From contig JBKCPL010000017.1 of assembly GCA_046309355.1 (NCBI GenBank), forward strand, positions 1 to 15,293: a stretch of DNA of 15,293 bases, in the 5' to 3' direction. Position numbers and translations under genes: made by a program. The notes below the pieces were generated by a model, which was not told where the DNA came from, searched no databases, and saw only the letters and a list, made by a program, of their open reading frames with translations. Of the stretch, positions 1 through 7,740 are shown one piece after another (the stretch's first letter is position 1; each line of letters begins with the position of its first letter). Source of the DNA: CAYSBE01 sp046309355 (GTDB taxonomy: Bacteria; Bacteroidota; Bacteroidia; UKL13-3).

Positions 1-13
1 AAACCTTCCAACC

Positions 14-1282
14 TTGACAACTAGCATCAAAGTAGAAAACCTCTCCAAACTATACCGCCTAGGCCAAATAGGAACCGGTACCATCAGCAAAGACATGGAA
101 CGCTGGTTTCGTATGAAAGTGCTTGGACAACCCGACCCGTACCTTAAAATAGGCCAAACCAATGACCGCACTACCAAAGGCGAAAGCGATGTGGTATATA
201 GCCTGCAGGATATCAATTTTGAAATTGAACAGGGCGATGCCGTGGGCATTATTGGCCGTAATGGAGCAGGTAAGAGTACCTTGCTGAAAATCCTTTCTCG
301 CGTTACAGCACCTACTACCGGGCGCATACAGGTTAAAGGCCGTGTGGCCAGTTTACTGGAAGTAGGTACCGGCTTTCATCCCGAGCTAAGCGGACGCGAA
401 AACATTTACCTGAATGGTGCCATTTTAGGTATGCGCAAAAAAGAAATTACCCGCAAGCTGGATGAAATCATTGACTTCAGTGGAGTGGAACGCTATATTG
501 ATACGCCAGTTAAGCGGTACAGCAGCGGTATGTATGTACGCCTGGCCTTTGCCGTGGCAGCACATTTGGAAAGCGAAATTTTAATTGTAGACGAAGTACT
601 GGCCGTGGGCGATGCCGAGTTTCAGAAAAAGTGCTTAGGCAAAATGGGTGAGGTAAGCAAAGGCGATGGGAGAACGGTATTGTTTGTCAGTCACAATATG
701 GCGGCAGTTAAATCTTTATGTAAGAGCGGTATTTTGTTACGAAATGGCCAACTAAGCTTTTCGGGTGAAACAGCATCAGTTGTTGCAAATTATATGCTTG
801 GTGGTGCTGAATATGCCAATATTAGGCTGTTTAATAACGAATATGATAATGACTCTTTTAAATTATTATCAATTAGGTTAGTGGCTCAGGGTAAAAATAT
901 TGAGCAACCATTAACCGAGTATGACGAAATACACATTGAAACAACTATTGATATTAAAAAGCAGGAAAATAATTTACACTTCACCTTTGTACTTAAAGAC
1001 GAAAATGGAGACCCCATTTTCACCATTAGTCATGTTCAGAATAAAATTAAACTTGAATCGGGTATTAATAAACTGGTTTGTAAATTTCCTAAATCATACC
1101 TTAACATTGGTGCATATCACTTAGATGCATATGTCATTAAAGACTCCCGTGAAACAATATTTGTTGAAAAAGATATTTTATCGTTTAATATACAGGAAGG
1201 AGAAAGAGATTTTGGAGCTTGGATGGGTAAGGAACCCGGAATAATTAAACCCGTTTTTAACTGGACAAATGAAATAGCATGA
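14..1282 (+). CDS. wzt: ABC-type polysaccharide exporter ATPase with C-terminal cargo-recognition domain (Wzt type)
   Basis: This is the ATP-hydrolysing subunit of an ABC exporter that moves a finished, lipid-linked glycan across the inner membrane. Visible motifs are Walker A GRNGAGKST (residues 81-89), signature YSSGM (169-173), Walker B ILIVDEVLAVGD (189-200) and H-loop SHN (226-228). A domain of about 150 residues follows (about 270-422); in Wzt proteins this C-terminal domain binds the non-reducing end of the matching polymer. At 422 residues it is longer than a bare ATPase (about 250), which supports the two-domain call. The start is uncertain: the listed start is TTG at 14 with no purine-rich site before it, and the frame stays open to the window edge, so the true start may lie just upstream. 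The permease partner (Wzm) is not in the window. GC content falls sharply at about 720, just past the H-loop, between the two domains. The stop overlaps the next gene by ATGA. Confidence 0.93.
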   Translation: MTTSIKVENLSKLYRLGQIGTGTISKDMERWFRMKVLGQPDPYLKIGQTNDRTTKGESDVVYSLQDINFEIEQGDAVGIIGRNGAGKSTLLKILSRVTAPTTGRIQVKGRVASLLEVGTGFHPELSGRENIYLNGAILGMRKKEITRKLDEIIDFSGVERYIDTPVKRYSSGMYVRLAFAVAAHLESEILIVDEVLAVGDAEFQKKCLGKMGEVSKGDGRTVLFVSHNMAAVKSLCKSGILLRNGQLSFSGETASVVANYMLGGAEYANIRLFNNEYDNDSFKLLSIRLVAQGKNIEQPLTEYDEIHIETTIDIKKQENNLHFTFVLKDENGDPIFTISHVQNKIKLESGINKLVCKFPKSYLNIGAYHLDAYVIKDSRETIFVEKDILSFNIQEGERDFGAWMGKEPGIIKPVFNWTNEIA

Positions 1283-2037
1283 AAAAAGTAATCAGAAAAA
1301 TAATTCTAAAAATACTCTATCCGATAATTAAGTGGTTGGGTTTTGTAAGACCTTATCAGATTCATACATATGATAAAAACAACTTACTGCTCACTTTAAT
1401 TCGTATACTGAAAGAAAACAAATTCTCGCCAAACCTTATTATCGATATAGGTGCAAATCACGGAACGTGGAGTCGTGTATGGAAGGAGCATTTCCCGCAA
1501 ACATCGTTCATCTTGGTTGAGCCTCAATCGTGGCTTAAGCCTTCATTTGATGATTTGCTAGACAACCATACCATCTATTTACCAATCGGTGCTGGAAGTA
1601 CAAATGGTTCATTTACGTTCACCATCAATTCCGATAGGGATGACAGTTCTACATTCTCGCTGAGTGCTGATGAAGCACTGGCTAGAGGCTACAAACAAGT
1701 TGAAATACCCGTAAAAACATTAAATACTATTGTACAGGAAAATGGAAACATTATACCCGACATTGTAAAAATAGATGCGGAAGGAATTGATATTGATGTG
1801 CTGGATGGTGCAAGCAATCTGTTTGGGAAAACCGAAATTTTCTTGGTAGAAGCAAGCATTAATAGCACATTTAAGCAAACAGAATTAACAGCTGTAATAA
1901 ATTATATGGATAATAAAGGATACCGCGTATTTGAAATTACCGATATTAATCGCCCCTTTTCAAATAGTGTACTGTGGCTTATTGAACTAGCTTTTGTGCG
2001 TAAAGGCGGATACTTTGACCAATTAAAGTGGTACTGA
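1279..2037 (+). CDS. FkbM-family SAM-dependent methyltransferase
   Basis: This is a predicted SAM-dependent O-methyltransferase of the FkbM family, which is common in glycan loci. The SAM-binding motif I, IIDIGANHG, is at residues 54-62, the acidic post-beta2 motif VEPQ at 80-83, and the family motif VKIDAEGIDIDVLDGA at 163-178, where FkbM proteins usually read KIDVEG..VLKG. Residues 1-20 are basic and hydrophobic and could hold the protein at the membrane, but they do not look like a cleaved signal peptide. The 252-residue length is normal for the family. The start ATG overlaps the wzt stop (ATGA) and the next start lies one base past its stop, which points to translational coupling. A likely job is methylating a sugar hydroxyl of the polymer, possibly as a terminal cap; methyl caps are read by Wzt C-terminal domains in some systems. 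That link to the neighbouring transporter is inference. Confidence 0.88.
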   Translation: MKKVIRKIILKILYPIIKWLGFVRPYQIHTYDKNNLLLTLIRILKENKFSPNLIIDIGANHGTWSRVWKEHFPQTSFILVEPQSWLKPSFDDLLDNHTIYLPIGAGSTNGSFTFTINSDRDDSSTFSLSADEALARGYKQVEIPVKTLNTIVQENGNIIPDIVKIDAEGIDIDVLDGASNLFGKTEIFLVEASINSTFKQTELTAVINYMDNKGYRVFEITDINRPFSNSVLWLIELAFVRKGGYFDQLKWY

Positions 2038-2038
2038 T

Positions 2039-3118
2039 ATGATACCTGTAACCAAAACCTTCCTCCCGCCTATTGATGAATATATGGCACAGGTGCAGCG
2101 TGCCTATACCAACCAATGGCTTACTAACCGTGGCGAATTGGTTCTTGAGCTGGAGGAAAAACTAAAAGCCTATCTGGGCGTAGATAATATTCTGATTACG
2201 AACAATGGTACAATTCCCTTACAGATAGCTATTAAATTACTGGGCAACGGGGGCGAAATCATTACAACACCGTTCAGCTATGTGGCCACTACGGCTGCCA
2301 TCGTATGGGAAGGCTGTACTCCTGTGTTTGTAGATATACACCCGGAGTATCTGACCATTGACGAAACCAAAATAGAAGCCGCCATAACTGAAAGAACGAC
2401 TTGCATTTTGGCCACACACGTTTTTGGCAATCCCTGCAACGTAGAAGCCATAGATGCCCTAGCTAAAAAACATAACCTGAAAGTGATATACGATGCCGCC
2501 CATTGCTTTGGGGTCAAATACAAAGGCAAAAGCATTTTTGAGTATGGCGATATCAGCACATGCAGCTTTCATGCCACCAAATTGTTTCATACCGGTGAAG
2601 GCGGGGCTATCTTTTGTAAGGATGAAGCCTTGAGACATCGGATATTTTACAGCCACAATTTTGGACATAAAGATACTCTATCGTTTTATGGTTTGGGCAT
2701 TAATGGAAAAATAAGCGAACTACAGGCAGCTATGGGGTTGGCGGTGTGGCCATATATTTCGGACATTTTAACAAAACGCAAAGAAGTGGTTGAAGCCTAC
2801 CGCAAGCATTTAATAGCTGATAGTATACACCACCTGAAATTACGCGAAGGTACATCCTGGAACTACAGTTACTACCCAATACTTTTTAACAGTGAGTCAG
2901 CTCTTCTTACAGCACAGGATGAACTGAATAAGGCTGGTATCGTACCTCGCAGGTACTTTTATCCCTCTTTGAATAAACTATCCTACCTGAACGAAATGAA
3001 TGCGTGTGATGTATCTGAGCAAGTAGCCGGTCACATTTTATGCTTGCCCATTTATCATGATTTAAGTGAAAAAGAGGTTGAACGGATTGCCAATATCGTA
3101 AATTCACATTGCGAATGA
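2039..3118 (+). CDS. PLP-dependent nucleotide-sugar aminotransferase, DegT/DnrJ/EryC1/StrS family
   Basis: The enzyme is predicted to transfer an amino group, usually from glutamate, to a keto-deoxy nucleotide sugar. The PLP lysine is K181 in SFHATKLFHTGEGGA (176-190), and the aspartate that pairs with the pyridine nitrogen is D152 in YDAAHCFG (151-158). The N-terminal WLTNRGELVLELE pattern (27-39) and TNNGTIPLQIA (54-64) are typical of the family. At 359 residues it is full length. The sequence has the look of VioA/RffA-like 4-aminotransferases that act on dTDP-4-keto-6-deoxyglucose, but I cannot decide between C3 and C4 amination by eye. No 4,6-dehydratase lies in the window, so its substrate is made by genes elsewhere. 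It sits directly before the carrier-protein block, making its amino sugar a plausible acceptor for that block's acyl group (inference). The first 600 bases are visibly more GC-rich than the rest of the gene. Confidence 0.93.
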   Translation: MIPVTKTFLPPIDEYMAQVQRAYTNQWLTNRGELVLELEEKLKAYLGVDNILITNNGTIPLQIAIKLLGNGGEIITTPFSYVATTAAIVWEGCTPVFVDIHPEYLTIDETKIEAAITERTTCILATHVFGNPCNVEAIDALAKKHNLKVIYDAAHCFGVKYKGKSIFEYGDISTCSFHATKLFHTGEGGAIFCKDEALRHRIFYSHNFGHKDTLSFYGLGINGKISELQAAMGLAVWPYISDILTKRKEVVEAYRKHLIADSIHHLKLREGTSWNYSYYPILFNSESALLTAQDELNKAGIVPRRYFYPSLNKLSYLNEMNACDVSEQVAGHILCLPIYHDLSEKEVERIANIVNSHCE

Positions 3119-3813
3119 AGGTAGCCATCATGCAACCGTATTTTTTCCCGTATATTGGCTACTTTCAGTTAATCCATGCAGTTGATAAGTTTATTATTTA
3201 CGATGATGTAAATTATATCAACAGAGGTTGGATTAACCGTAATAATATTTTGGTAAATGGTGCTGCACACATGATTCAAGTACCTTTGGTAGGCGCCAGT
3301 CAAAACAAGCTAATCAACGAAATTGAAATTGTACAGGATGCAAAATGGAAAACCAAATTGCTCAGAACGATTCAGCAAAGCTATGCCAAAGCCCCATTTT
3401 TTGGTACTGTGTTTGAATTGATTGAATCTACCGTTAATAAAAATGAAACGAATGTTTCATTGTTCAATGTAAATGCAATCAAAGCTGTATGTGATTATAT
3501 AGGTATACAAACTGAGATTGTACCCAATAGCGCAAGATATAACAACAAGAAACTAAAAGCACAGGAAAGAATATTGGATATTTGTGAACAGGAAAAGGGA
3601 CTTACTTATATCAATCCATCTGGTGGCATGGAGCTTTACGACAAGCCAATATTTTTGCACAGAAACATTAATTTGCAGTTTTTAAAGCCTAAACACATTA
3701 TTTACAAACAGTTTAAAAATGATTTCATTCCCTGGCTTTCAATAATAGACCAATTGATGTTTCTTGAAAAAGAAGAATTAAATAACCATTTAAACCAATA
3801 CGAATTAATATGA
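3115..3813 (+). CDS. WbqC-like family protein
   Basis: This 232-residue protein matches the WbqC-like family: IMQPYFFPYIGYF at 5-17, IIYDDVNYINRGWINRN at 27-43, W78 and YAKAPFF (90-96), and the C-terminal PWLSIIDQLM (206-215). The start is ATG 3115, which overlaps the preceding stop as ATGA and gives the family's usual opening MKVAIMQPYF; a TTG two codons earlier (3109) is less likely. To my knowledge no reaction is firmly established for the family, although its members recur in O-antigen and capsule loci. Here it lies immediately between an amino-sugar aminotransferase and a carrier protein, so I suspect it transfers or processes the carrier-bound group. That is inference from position only. 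No membrane segment or signal peptide is visible, so it should be cytosolic. Confidence 0.88.
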   Translation: MKVAIMQPYFFPYIGYFQLIHAVDKFIIYDDVNYINRGWINRNNILVNGAAHMIQVPLVGASQNKLINEIEIVQDAKWKTKLLRTIQQSYAKAPFFGTVFELIESTVNKNETNVSLFNVNAIKAVCDYIGIQTEIVPNSARYNNKKLKAQERILDICEQEKGLTYINPSGGMELYDKPIFLHRNINLQFLKPKHIIYKQFKNDFIPWLSIIDQLMFLEKEELNNHLNQYELI

Positions 3814-4037
3814 CACTACACGACATACTAAAGGAAATCTTTCACATCAAAGAAGAAGAATTTAAAGATGAACAATCTATTCTGGCTCTTGATGAGTTCG
3901 ACTCTATGAACCATATGCTACTTGTTACTAAAATTGAAGAAGTTTATAATGTGGAGTTAAGCGGTGATGAAATAATTAGTATTCATACCATTGGTGATAT
4001 TAAGCAAATACTCTCAAAAAAAGGGGTGTCATTCTGA
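3810..4037 (+). CDS. Free-standing acyl/peptidyl carrier protein
   Basis: This is a small acidic protein of 75 residues, the usual size of a carrier protein. The phosphopantetheine attachment serine is S32 in DEFDSMNHMLLV (28-39), which corresponds to the classic DSL motif with Met in place of Leu. Helix-rich segments flank it: LHDILKEIFHI before, and IEEVYNVELSGDEI after. It should carry an acyl or aminoacyl group as a thioester after modification by a phosphopantetheinyl transferase encoded elsewhere. The start overlaps the WbqC-like gene by ATGA and the SDR starts one base after its stop. The adenylation enzyme two genes downstream is the natural loader. It is not the fatty-acid AcpP by context. 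An A7 run (4016-4022) followed by GGGG lies in its last codons. Confidence 0.92.
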   Translation: MTLHDILKEIFHIKEEEFKDEQSILALDEFDSMNHMLLVTKIEEVYNVELSGDEIISIHTIGDIKQILSKKGVSF

Positions 4038-4038
4038 T

Positions 4039-4788
4039 ATGAAAGTCAGCAATCAAACCATTTTTATAACCGGGGCTGCAGGTAATTTTGGTTCATATCT
4101 CTGCGAATATTTCGTAAATAATCATGCTGAAAATGTAATTGCTACGGATATTGACGAAGTAAAACTGATAGAACTACAGAAACGAATCCCAAAACTAGAA
4201 GTAAGGGTGTGCGATTTAACCAATCGAACCAGTGTCAACAAGTTAATGAACGAACTTGCAGCTAAATTCAAGATATCTGTTATCATCAATAATGCGGGTT
4301 GGATACATAGTGAGCCATTGGTAAACTTATTGAATAAAGATAACCCATCGCATAATTTTGACAATTGGGATAAGGTAATCAAGCTCAACCTTTACACTTG
4401 CTTTAATGTTGGTGCAGAGAGCGCAGCAATGATGATGAAACAGCGAATAAAAGGATGCATTATCAATGTAAGCTCAATTGCTGCAAATGGTAATATAGGA
4501 CAGACCGCATATGCTGCGGCAAAAGCTGGCATTGACGCAATGACAAAAACCTGGTGTAAAGAGCTGGGTATCTTTAAAATCAGAAGTGTGGCTGTTGCCC
4601 CAGGTTTCATTGATACTGCTTCTACTCATGAAAGCCTTTCGGATGCCGTAATAGAAAAATGGAAAAAGCAAATTCCTATATCATCTTTGGGCAGCTTAGA
4701 TCATATCGCACAAACAATAAAATTTATAATTGAAAACGATTATATAAACGGAAAAACAATTGCTGTTGATGGCGGACTAATTCTATGA
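4039..4788 (+). CDS. Classical short-chain dehydrogenase/reductase (FabG-like)
   Basis: This is an NAD(P)-dependent oxidoreductase of 249 residues. The nucleotide-binding loop is TGAAGNFG (11-18), the NNAG motif is at 84-87, and the catalytic tetrad reads N117, S145, Y158, K162 (YAAAK). An Asp (D37) at the end of the second strand suggests preference for NAD(H). The loop follows the TGxxGxxG spacing of extended SDRs rather than the TGxxxGxG of most classical ones, although length and active site are classical. I chose ATG 4039, one base past the carrier-protein stop; the frame is open upstream to 3991, but that extension lacks a good start codon. Its position between carrier protein and adenylation enzyme suggests that it reduces a 3-oxoacyl or similar group on the carrier, or alternatively a sugar or free-acid intermediate. 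The substrate is not shown by sequence. Confidence 0.9.
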   Translation: MKVSNQTIFITGAAGNFGSYLCEYFVNNHAENVIATDIDEVKLIELQKRIPKLEVRVCDLTNRTSVNKLMNELAAKFKISVIINNAGWIHSEPLVNLLNKDNPSHNFDNWDKVIKLNLYTCFNVGAESAAMMMKQRIKGCIINVSSIAANGNIGQTAYAAAKAGIDAMTKTWCKELGIFKIRSVAVAPGFIDTASTHESLSDAVIEKWKKQIPISSLGSLDHIAQTIKFIIENDYINGKTIAVDGGLIL

Positions 4789-6335
4789 AAAACCAAAACA
4801 GTTTTAAATATATTTATAACCTGAAAGATAAGTTTGAAGAAGTAGTTAAAACCTTCGAACATAAAATAGCTTTGTCATACCCCGATGGTACATCAATCAG
4901 TTTTTCAGAGCTAGATTTGCTTTCCAATCAAATGGCTCATTTTTTGGCTTCCGAAAATCTGAAACAAGGCGATGTAATTGCGATATTTAATGAAAAATCG
5001 TTAAAGGCTTATGCCCTTATGATAGGATGTATCAAAACAGGCATTGTCTATACCAATCTGGATGTAAGCAGTCCTACAGCTCGTATCAATAAAATACTTA
5101 ATACATGCAAACCAAATGCACTTTTTATTGATGAATCGGTAGAGGCAAATGCTCATATCCTCTACGATCAGACCGAAATAAAAACAATCAACATCTCATC
5201 TATTCATATAGATCATTTTAGCAAAGAACCTGTAAATTATACCGACCAGAATTTCCATGGCAATAATCCGTTGTACATTATGTTTACATCAGGTTCTACA
5301 GGTTTTCCCAAAGGCGCTGTCATGAGCCACAGCAATGTACTTCATTTTATTAATTGGGGCAAAAGCACTTTTTCAGTTACCGAAAATGATGTATTTACTA
5401 ATGCCAATCCTATATACTTCGACAATTCTGTTTTTGATTTTTATGTTTCCTTATTTAATGGTGCAACACTGGTTCCCCTATCACATGAACTGGTAAAGAA
5501 GCCTGTGGATTTGGTTGCGGCTATAAATAAATGTAAGTGTACTATATGGTTTTCGGTTCCTTCATTACTGGTTTACCTGCTTACTACCAAAGCCCTGAAA
5601 GCGGATGATTTCCATAATGTCTCACGTATAGCATTTGGTGGCGAAGGTTTCCCGAAAAATAAACTCAAAAGCTTATACCAACTCTTTGGAAACAGAATTA
5701 CATTGTATAATGTGTATGGACCCACAGAGTGTACTTGCATTTGCTCATCTTATAAAATTACCGAAAACGATTTTGAGAAAATGGATGAGTTGGCTCCATT
5801 GGGGTTGATGGCACCAAATTTTGGATACTATATCAACCCGCAATCGCCTGAAGATATACACACCGGTGAACTTTGCCTAACAGGGCCTTGTGTGGGTTTG
5901 GGTTATTACAATGATCCCGACAGAACAAATCAATCATTTGTGCAACAACCTGATACTTTATTTCACCTGCGTATGTATAAAACTGGAGATCTGGTGCACC
6001 GGGATAGTAGTGGTAATTTCCACTTTAAAGGCAGGGTTGATAACCAAATAAAACACATGGGCTACCGTATTGAACTGGAAGAAATAGAAGCTGCACTGAA
6101 CAGTATTGAATTAGTGGATGAAGCAGCAGTTATCTATGAGAAACTATCGGCTGATTTAGGCCAAATAAAAGCATTTGTATGTGTAAATAAGGAAATAGCC
6201 CCAACAGAACTAAGTGCCCAATTAAAAGAAATTTTGCCCCCCTACATGATACCCCGAAGTATAAAAATAATTAAAAGTTTACCCAAAAATCAAAATGGCA
6301 AGACAGACCGCAATCAGTTAAAAGAATTAAAATGA
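4785..6335 (+). CDS. Stand-alone NRPS/DltA-type adenylation enzyme (amino acid--carrier protein ligase)
   Basis: This ANL-superfamily enzyme activates a carboxylic acid as acyl-AMP and then loads it onto a carrier-protein thiol. Core motifs appear in order: A3 FTSGSTGFPKG (167-177), A4 YFDNSVFD (211-218), A5 NVYGPTE (309-315), A6 GELCLTG (361-367), A7 YKTGD (398-402), A8 GRVDNQIKHMGYRIELEEIE (416-435) and A10 NGKTDR with K506. D213 occupies the place of the Asp that binds the alpha-amino group in amino-acid-specific adenylation domains, which favours an amino acid over a fatty acid. At 516 residues it is a single A domain with no fused condensation, carrier or reductase domain. Starts and stops overlap neighbours on both sides (ATGA). 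The carrier at 3810-4037 is its likely partner. The activated substrate is unknown. Confidence 0.93.
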   Translation: MKNQNSFKYIYNLKDKFEEVVKTFEHKIALSYPDGTSISFSELDLLSNQMAHFLASENLKQGDVIAIFNEKSLKAYALMIGCIKTGIVYTNLDVSSPTARINKILNTCKPNALFIDESVEANAHILYDQTEIKTINISSIHIDHFSKEPVNYTDQNFHGNNPLYIMFTSGSTGFPKGAVMSHSNVLHFINWGKSTFSVTENDVFTNANPIYFDNSVFDFYVSLFNGATLVPLSHELVKKPVDLVAAINKCKCTIWFSVPSLLVYLLTTKALKADDFHNVSRIAFGGEGFPKNKLKSLYQLFGNRITLYNVYGPTECTCICSSYKITENDFEKMDELAPLGLMAPNFGYYINPQSPEDIHTGELCLTGPCVGLGYYNDPDRTNQSFVQQPDTLFHLRMYKTGDLVHRDSSGNFHFKGRVDNQIKHMGYRIELEEIEAALNSIELVDEAAVIYEKLSADLGQIKAFVCVNKEIAPTELSAQLKEILPPYMIPRSIKIIKSLPKNQNGKTDRNQLKELK

Positions 6336-7030
6336 TGATAGCAAGTAATACTAAACCTATAATCCTATTTGGTACAGGAAAAATTGCTGAGGTAATACAC
6401 TATTATGCAACTGAAGAATGCCAATTGCAAGTGTCTGCTTTTGCAGTAGATGAAGAATACAAAATCAGCAACATATTTTTAGGAAAACCTGTGGTAAGTT
6501 TTGATGAAGTGCAAGCACTTTATCCTCCCCATGTATTTGATATGTTTGTGGCTATTGGCTATCATGAACTGAATAGGCTGCGTGAATTAAAATGTGCTGA
6601 GGCCATCAACAAAGGCTATCATTTAACAAATATCATCAGCCCGAATTGTCACCTGCCTGCGAACACACATATAGGTTACAATTGTTTCATTATGCCCCCT
6701 TCAATAATACACCCGTGTGTAACCATTGGTAATAATGTTTTTGTGTGGAGTGGTGGCTTAATTGGTCATCATTCTATTGTTAACGACAATGTTTGGATAA
6801 CCAGTTGTGCCAATATTGGCGGGAATGTTGCCATTGGTAAAAACACGTTTATTGCCATCAATGCCACAATAGGACATAGTGTAGCAGTTGGGCAAAATTG
6901 TTTTCTAGGGGCGAACAGTTTGCTTACTAAAAACTTAGAAGATGACAAGGTAGTAATTGCTGAATCATCTAAACCAATAAAACTAACAAGTAAACAGTTC
7001 TTGAAATTTTCAAGTTTTTCATCACTTTGA
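6332..7030 (+). CDS. Sugar acyltransferase, NeuD/PglD type, with left-handed beta-helix
   Basis: The N-terminal half has a Rossmann-like start (FGTGKIAE, 13-20), as in PglD and NeuD, which use it to hold the nucleotide sugar. From about residue 105 to 205 it shows hexapeptide repeats of a left-handed beta-helix, for example HIGYNC, TIGNNVFV, VAIGKN and VAVGQNCFLGANS. H146 in IGHHSIV is the best candidate for the general base. At 232 residues it is slightly longer than PglD. The usual reaction is acetyl-CoA-dependent N-acetylation of a 4-amino sugar nucleotide, or O-acetylation in NeuD. Here it could acetylate the aminotransferase product directly, or cap the amino group of a sugar-bound amino acid. 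The start is ATG 6332 (ATGATG, overlapping the preceding stop). Confidence 0.9.
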   Translation: MMIASNTKPIILFGTGKIAEVIHYYATEECQLQVSAFAVDEEYKISNIFLGKPVVSFDEVQALYPPHVFDMFVAIGYHELNRLRELKCAEAINKGYHLTNIISPNCHLPANTHIGYNCFIMPPSIIHPCVTIGNNVFVWSGGLIGHHSIVNDNVWITSCANIGGNVAIGKNTFIAINATIGHSVAVGQNCFLGANSLLTKNLEDDKVVIAESSKPIKLTSKQFLKFSSFSSL

Positions 7031-7740
7031 ACCATTTAACCTTCCCAATAATACAATCTGTTTTAAATAAGACGCAAATTGGTGAGTTATACAATTTAGG
7101 TGAAGATGTATCTTTTATAAAACATAAATCAGGCTTCTGTTACATCACAAACTACAAAACATCAGTAAATCAGAATTTACTCAATATTATCTTGGAAGAA
7201 ACTTATCCTAAATACACACATATTTATGATGCTTCTGAAGATCTAGTCAATTTTATCAGTGCTAAAAAGGATTGTTTTAACACCAAAATTCGCAATAGAA
7301 TTGTCCTACAGCATAATGGTCAAATTAAATTGCTTGACTTCGATACCAGTATTGTTCAAATTGTTAATGTAAGTGACATTGAAAATGAATCATTAGAGCA
7401 GTTCCCATTAGAATTATTTAGCAGGTACTGGAATGGGAAAGATGATTTTGTTTTAAATTCTATGGGAGTAATTGTCTTATATAATCAAGAACCTGCAAGC
7501 ATTTGTTATAGTGCTGCAAACGACCATAGAGCTGAAGTTGACATTTATACCTTCGAACAATATAGGGGAAAGAATCTTGCAAAAATTGCAGCATCAGCAT
7601 TTATTATGAAATGTAAAATAAATAATATAATACCTAATTGGGATTGTTTTGCTGATAATATTGCATCTGTAAAAATAGCTCAATCTTTAGGTTTTAAAAT
7701 AACCGATGAATATACTTTATTATCAATTTACAAATTATGA
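7027..7740 (+). CDS. GNAT-fold N-acyltransferase
   Basis: The C-terminal third (about 145-237) looks like a GCN5-related N-acetyltransferase: a strand around SMGVIVLYNQEPASIC, then EVDIYTFEQYRGKNLA with the acyl-CoA loop QYRGKNLA (178-185), then the usual final NIASVKIAQSLGF (211-223). Residues 1-140 are not recognisable to me; the layout resembles two-part GNAT proteins in which the N-terminal half is divergent. The start is inferred as TTG at 7027, overlapping the previous stop (TTGA) exactly where other genes here use ATGA; the next in-frame Met is residue 146, too late to make a whole enzyme. It is very AT-rich. It could transfer an acetyl or carrier-bound acyl group to an amine in the pathway; which one is unknown. 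Confidence 0.8.
   Translation: MNHLTFPIIQSVLNKTQIGELYNLGEDVSFIKHKSGFCYITNYKTSVNQNLLNIILEETYPKYTHIYDASEDLVNFISAKKDCFNTKIRNRIVLQHNGQIKLLDFDTSIVQIVNVSDIENESLEQFPLELFSRYWNGKDDFVLNSMGVIVLYNQEPASICYSAANDHRAEVDIYTFEQYRGKNLAKIAASAFIMKCKINNIIPNWDCFADNIASVKIAQSLGFKITDEYTLLSIYKL

Noticed and set aside
3109..3114. TTG start two codons before the WbqC-like gene's ATG
   Set aside because: ATG 3115 gives the typical ATGA overlap seen at many junctions here and the usual family N-terminus, so the TTG is not needed.
3991..4038. Upstream extension of the SDR into the carrier gene
   Set aside because: It would start on ATT inside a well-supported carrier gene, whereas ATG 4039 places the glycine loop at residue 11, as usual for SDRs.
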